Below, piece by piece: positions 7,221-10,550 of a stretch of DNA of 10,550 nt; position 1 is the stretch's first letter; every line of letters starts with the position of its first letter. Below the pieces are notes generated by a model. That model was not told where the DNA came from. It saw nothing but the letters and a program-made list of their open reading frames with translations, and ran no database searches. The DNA is from Acidobacteriaceae bacterium (GTDB lineage: Bacteria > Acidobacteriota > Terriglobia > Bryobacterales > Bryobacteraceae), in NCBI GenBank assembly GCA_019246575.1, contig JAFAQG010000594.1:1-10550 (forward strand). The letters run 5' to 3'. The translations under genes were made by a program, and so were the position numbers.

Positions 7221-9836
7221 TCAATGATGGCCGGCATAGAATTCGAGTCCCCTTCCGCCGAAATCGGTCCATCCGGACCACGTCCCCCCAGGACTCGTCT
7301 GCCGGTTCGTCCAAATATCTCCGGCTCTGCCGGTGCCGAACAGTTGTATGCGACCATCGGCAGTATTGGCCACCACGAGTTCGGGATCGGGCCCGAGCCG
7401 GCCCAATTTACTCCAGTTACTCCAATTGCCAATCTTGTTTTCCCGAATGTGCCAAATATCCGCGGTCCCGGAAACTCCAAATAGCTCAATCCGCCCGTCG
7501 GAATTTTGAGCCACGACAAAGCCCGGTCGAATGCGCTGCCCGGACAAACCGGACTTACACCAACCCTGCCAGCCCCCGCCCGCATTCATCTGCCAGTTAT
7601 GCCAGACGTTTCCCTTGCGGTCCACTCCGAATACTTCCAAGCGGCCGTCTAAATGCCTGGCCAGTGCAAGCTGGGATTGGACTCGCACGCCAGAGAGGCT
7701 GTTCCAGCCACTCCAACCCCCATTACTCGTTTGATGATTGTGCCAGACATTCAAACCGCGATCTACGCCCAATACCTCCAAGCGGCCATCCAGGTTCTGG
7801 CCGACCACGAAGCCGGGCTGGATACTTACTCCGCTCAGATCCGACCAGTCCGACCAGCCGACTCCGGGCGCACTCTGGCTGGCATACCATATCTCGCCGT
7901 CATTCCCGATTCCAAAAACGCTCAAGCTGCCATCCGCGTTCGCCGCGGCGTTCAAGTTAGACACGCCGTTCCCGCCTAAATCGGACCAACCATTCCAGGC
8001 GCCATTCGGAGCTATTTGGCGGTTATGGTAAACGTTGCCGCTTGTGCTCGGAACAAAAACTTCCAAACTGTTATCCAGGTTCTTCACGACCGCGCCTGCA
8101 CCCTTAGACTCGACACCGTCGTCCAATTTGGACCAGCCGCTCCAGCGCGCGCCGTGGCTTTCGGAGCCGCCGGCGGTATCTTGCACATTGTGGAAAACCT
8201 GGCCGGCCGCGTTGGTGGCGAATACTTCTAACGCGCCGTTCTCGTTCAGTTCAACAGGTCCGACGTAGTTACCCGCGCGATGAAGCTTCACAATCGCAGC
8301 AGTCGTCGAGGGCACGGTAACAGTGACAGAGCCGCCGAGGTCCGGGTTGAGCGGCGTCCAGTGCCCAAGCCACCGGGAATCGTTGGTTATCGAGGCCTCG
8401 CCGAGCGTGGCGGTCAAGAGCGACGCGTCACCAGGAGACCCGTCGGTGAGAAGCATCGACGCAGCGCTGGCCGAAGAAAAGCCATTCGGGTAAATGGTCA
8501 CCCGCGCATCTGCGATATCGTTTGTGGACGAATGAGTCTTATTGATCATCGTCAGGTAAAGATTCTGGCGATCGCCCACCGCATACGCCGTCAGGTTGAT
8601 TCCGTCGGGATTCGAAATCGTGACCGGTTTCACATAGCCATGACCCCCAAAATTGAATGCCTTCATGCCGTAGCCCTTGGGCGCGGTCTGATAATTTCCA
8701 CAAACTGCATTGCACGGGTTGGGATCGGGCACAATCGTGTCCGTGAGAATCCATTGCTTGTTATGAAAGTTCACTCCGGCAGCACCGTGCGCAGCCCACC
8801 AGTGCATATAATCGAGGGTCCACAGTGCGGAAGCAAAGGCGTTGCTTGCACCCGCAACTCCGCCGACGAAATCATTGGATTCAGTTAGTCGGTAAGGCAA
8901 GCCCGAGGCCGGCACGGGCCCGAGATTATTGTTGTAAAGCCAGGGATACGGAGTATAGGCCGAAGATCCTTGCGGCCCGATCGAGATCTGAGTATCGTCG
9001 ACCCAGTTCGCGGATAACATGTCGTCGATTGCTTGCTGGGCGGTATCGGTTCCCGGGCTCCCTCCGACATAGAAGTGCTGAGTAACATTCGCGACCATTC
9101 CCGAATGTGCCTCATCGCTCGCGAACTGTTGCGTCCAGGACACCCCGGTAGATGCATCGGGTGTGTAGGTCAGACTCGTGTATGCGCCGGTATCGGGTCC
9201 GGAAAATAGCGCCTCCGGCGTAGAGGCGCCGATCGTTGTAACGAAATCTCGCCAATCGGCGAGGTAAGACGGATAAGCTGTTCCGGGTATTCCCGACGTT
9301 GTCTCGTAAAGGGCCGGGTCACCCGATGTGTGATAGGGATTGTGCCAGTCGGGCTCATTGCCGATTGAGAAGCCATGGATGTTCGCCCGATAGTTTTTCT
9401 GAACATATTGAACGATCGCAGCATCGTCAGCTTTGAGGTTCGGGAGGGAATTCCTGGTATTCAGCATTCGCACGGAGTAAATCACCTTCACAACGGCAGC
9501 TTGAGCGAAGGCAAATAGATTATCGATTGCCTCATTACTCGGGGCCGCCTCGGTATCGACAGAACCTCCTCCCATGCGGAGATTCTTTAGGCCAAGATTT
9601 CTGAACAATGTGATCAGCTCGGTGTTCGAAGAAGAAAAGAAGTAACCCGCCGTTCCCGCGTTATTGGGCCGCTCGCTTCCCGTTTCGAAGCTCAAGCCGC
9701 TGAAGTCCAGCGGAATCGCATGGCCCTGGGAGGTTGTATCGATACTTACCGTGACGGGCGATTGTGCGAAAGCCGTCGCGCAACACAACCCTGCAAGCAG
9801 CGTCAAAGACGTTCTGAGACTTAGTTTCCTAGCCAT
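7221..9836 (-). CDS. Secreted GH79-like glycoside hydrolase (beta-glucuronidase/heparanase type) with C-terminal seven-bladed PLL-like propeller
   Basis: An 871-residue exported enzyme expected to cleave beta-linked glucuronic acid or a related sugar from a glycan or glycoside. A signal peptide covers 1-24 (cleavage AFA-QS). The catalytic (beta/alpha)8 barrel spans about 30-430: DFSGLSFETGS near its start, the clan-A acid/base motif IGNEPDW with Glu161, and the nucleophile motif YRLTESNDFVGG with Glu319, followed by ASALWTLDYMHWWAAHGAAG and VNFHN, typical of GH79. A beta-sandwich (about 400-520) ends at SVTVTVPSTTAAIVKLHR. Residues 522-861 are seven repeats of about 47-52 residues. The first ATG in frame is at 9836; TTG at 9845 is also open but would only add MLA ahead of the signal peptide. 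There is no clear ribosome site. The gene lies 23 bases after the TonB-dependent receptor, suggesting one transcript and a shared glycan target. Exact substrate, and GH79 versus another clan-A family, are not proven. Confidence 0.87.
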   Translation of the reverse strand: MARKLSLRTSLTLLAGLCCATAFAQSPVTVSIDTTSQGHAIPLDFSGLSFETGSERPNNAGTAGYFFSSSNTELITLFRNLGLKNLRMGGGSVDTEAAPSNEAIDNLFAFAQAAVVKVIYSVRMLNTRNSLPNLKADDAAIVQYVQKNYRANIHGFSIGNEPDWHNPYHTSGDPALYETTSGIPGTAYPSYLADWRDFVTTIGASTPEALFSGPDTGAYTSLTYTPDASTGVSWTQQFASDEAHSGMVANVTQHFYVGGSPGTDTAQQAIDDMLSANWVDDTQISIGPQGSSAYTPYPWLYNNNLGPVPASGLPYRLTESNDFVGGVAGASNAFASALWTLDYMHWWAAHGAAGVNFHNKQWILTDTIVPDPNPCNAVCGNYQTAPKGYGMKAFNFGGHGYVKPVTISNPDGINLTAYAVGDRQNLYLTMINKTHSSTNDIADARVTIYPNGFSSASAASMLLTDGSPGDASLLTATLGEASITNDSRWLGHWTPLNPDLGGSVTVTVPSTTAAIVKLHRAGNYVGPVELNENGALEVFATNAAGQVFHNVQDTAGGSESHGARWSGWSKLDDGVESKGAGAVVKNLDNSLEVFVPSTSGNVYHNRQIAPNGAWNGWSDLGGNGVSNLNAAANADGSLSVFGIGNDGEIWYASQSAPGVGWSDWSDLSGVSIQPGFVVGQNLDGRLEVLGVDRGLNVWHNHQTSNGGWSGWNSLSGVRVQSQLALARHLDGRLEVFGVDRKGNVWHNWQMNAGGGWQGWCKSGLSGQRIRPGFVVAQNSDGRIELFGVSGTADIWHIRENKIGNWSNWSKLGRLGPDPELVVANTADGRIQLFGTGRAGDIWTNRQTSPGGTWSGWTDFGGRGLEFYAGHH
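7254..8273 (-). repeat. Seven tandem propeller-blade repeats (PLL-like / DUF346 type) inside the GH79 protein
   Basis: Seven consecutive protein repeats at about 522-573, 574-622, 623-669, 670-716, 717-766, 767-815 and 816-861 of the 871-residue enzyme. The core pattern is xxDGRLEVFG-x(4-6)-G-x-V/I-W-H-N-x-Q-x(3-6)-GG-W-S-G-W-x-x-L-S/G-G. The number, spacing and the W..W..L/G.G ending match the seven-bladed beta-propeller lectins of the Photorhabdus PLL type, which bind fucose or methylated sugars between blades. At DNA level blades 4 and 5 still share an exact 11-mer (tccaagcggcc on the plus strand at 7636-7646 and 7777-7787), 141 bases (47 codons) apart, evidence of duplication. Blades 1 and 7 are the most diverged at their outer edges. 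Sugar specificity cannot be read from the sequence by eye. Confidence 0.85.
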
Positions 9837-9859
9837 TGCGAGCAAAATTAAGCGCCGAC

Positions 9860-10550
9860 TTAAAAGTTAAGCTTCAACGCGAATTCTCCGATGCGCGCTT
9901 CCTTCGCACTCGTGATCTGTCCGAAGGTTCCGGCGCCAAGATTCGTATTTGGGCCGTTGAAATTCGTATGGTTGAACACGTTGAACAATTCAGCGCGGAA
10001 TTGGATGGTCATTCGCTCGATAATCCGGAAGTTCTTATAAGCCGCCATGTTAAAGTTAACCAGACCGGGACTCCAAAGGATGCCGTTGCCGGCATTGCCG
10101 AAATAGCCGGCCAGGGGCCTAGTAAACGAGGTCGTGCTGAACCACTGCTGGATGGTTCTTGGCATGGTCACTGGCCCACCCACATTAGGACGGGTCGCAA
10201 GCCCCGTGTTCGGCAAGCTAAGTCCCGGCGTGAGCGAGCTGCCGGTGTAAATCGAAGTCATATTCGAATACTTCCACCCTCCCAGCACAACGCCTTTCCA
10301 GCCCGAAGCGGTCTGGAACCACGGTAACGTGTAGACCGCACTAACAGTAAAGACCTGAGGAGTATTCAGGCTCGAGTTTCCATAAGCCTGTTGGGGCTGA
10401 TAGACATTCTGAAATCCGCCCGCGTTATCCAGGTTGTGAGACCAGGTGTATGCGGCTGTCAAATACAGATTGTGTCCGACTGGATGCCGCACTCCGATTT
10501 CGAGGGCAGACCAGTTATCGATTCCGATAGGCTCGCTGAAGTTGATCGTG
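9860..10550 (-). CDS. TonB-dependent receptor, Oar-like, C-terminal part (cut by right edge)
   Basis: The last 229 residues of a large outer-membrane receptor. The frame stays open to the right edge (codons upstream of 10492 read ...NWSALEIG), so the GTG at 10492 is not the start. Recognisable features of the acidobacterial carboxypeptidase-regulatory/TonB family are the barrel strand LYLTAAYTWSHNLDNAGGFQ, then NTPQVFTVSAVYTLPW, GWKGVVLGGWKYSNMTSIYT, and the tail MTIQFRAELFNVFNHTNFNG. It ends in FALKLNF, with a terminal aromatic residue as expected for the outer-membrane assembly signal of a beta-barrel. These proteins are 1000-1200 residues long, with an N-terminal CarboxypepD_reg-like domain and plug lying outside the window. 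The probable role is outer-membrane uptake or binding of a substrate released or recognised by the GH79 enzyme 23 bases downstream. The substrate is unknown. Confidence 0.9.
   Translation of the reverse strand, partial: TINFSEPIGIDNWSALEIGVRHPVGHNLYLTAAYTWSHNLDNAGGFQNVYQPQQAYGNSSLNTPQVFTVSAVYTLPWFQTASGWKGVVLGGWKYSNMTSIYTGSSLTPGLSLPNTGLATRPNVGGPVTMPRTIQQWFSTTSFTRPLAGYFGNAGNGILWSPGLVNFNMAAYKNFRIIERMTIQFRAELFNVFNHTNFNGPNTNLGAGTFGQITSAKEARIGEFALKLNF

Noticed and set aside
7117..7314. A 65-codon minus-strand frame whose TGA overlaps the DUF1553 ATG (TGATG)
   Set aside because: The overlap looks like coupling, but most of the frame is a shadow of the GH79 C terminus, its start has no ribosome site, and the peptide has no recognisable features.
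7169..7960. A 263-codon open frame on the plus strand, plus overlapping plus-strand frames at 7738-8031 and 8280-8888
   Set aside because: They lie opposite the GH79/propeller gene. The protein is rich in Arg, Ser and Pro, shows no domain pattern, and its length follows from the repetitive, GC-biased codons of the real gene.
9837..9845. TTG start at 9845 for the GH79 gene
   Set aside because: It would only add three residues before a standard Lys/Arg-led signal peptide; ATG at 9836 is simpler. Neither has a ribosome site.
9860..10492. The receptor tail as a complete 210-residue gene starting at GTG 10492
   Set aside because: The frame is open to the right edge and the upstream residues fit the same barrel family, so it is a fragment of a much larger gene.
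1..10550. Mobile elements, tRNA/rRNA genes, CRISPR arrays or phage genes
   Set aside because: I saw no transposase-like frames, terminal inverted repeats, cloverleaf sequences or spaced short direct repeats outside the propeller-coding repeats.

Overview
The window is almost fully coding and every credible gene lies on the minus strand, so transcription runs from the right edge to the left edge. The organism looks like a soil or rhizosphere Acidobacterium of the Bryobacterales / Candidatus Solibacter type. This is an inference from gene content: an Oar-like TonB-dependent receptor tail of the acidobacterial kind, a paired DUF1553/DUF1501 unit (a hallmark of Planctomycetes and Acidobacteria), a GH79-type glycosidase resembling the Acidobacterium capsulatum family, a Tat-tagged gluconate 2-dehydrogenase subunit 3 protein with its GMC oxidoreductase, moderately high GC, and few strong Shine-Dalgarno sites. 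A planctomycete is less likely because of the receptor type.

Layout in order of transcription (right to left): (1) C-terminal 229 residues of a large outer-membrane TonB-dependent receptor, cut by the right edge; (2) 23 bases later, a secreted GH79-like beta-glucuronidase/heparanase-type hydrolase whose C-terminal third is seven tandem repeats forming a predicted seven-bladed lectin-like propeller; (3) a 103-base gap; (4) a 1064-residue protein with a cytochrome-c-like domain, DUF1549, a LamG-type insert and DUF1553; (5) 12 bases later, a DUF1501 protein with a twin-arginine signal; (6) a 108-base gap holding an inverted-repeat leader; (7) a Tat-signal gluconate 2-dehydrogenase subunit 3-like protein; (8) overlapping it, a GMC-family FAD oxidoreductase with a four-cysteine Fe-S-type motif and no signal peptide of its own; (9) 22 bases later, the first 29 codons of another secreted protein, cut by the left edge.

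The genes read as one envelope-located carbohydrate locus: outer-membrane uptake or binding (receptor), glycan recognition and cleavage (GH79 plus propeller), and a periplasmic redox arm (GMC flavoprotein with its small export/assembly subunit, next to a haem-c-containing protein). The canonical multihaem cytochrome subunit of GMC dehydrogenases is not seen here. Whether the cytochrome-like DUF1549/1553 protein takes its place is the most interesting functional question raised by the window. No tRNA, rRNA, CRISPR array, insertion sequence or phage signature was found, and no non-coding stretch exceeds about 110 bases.
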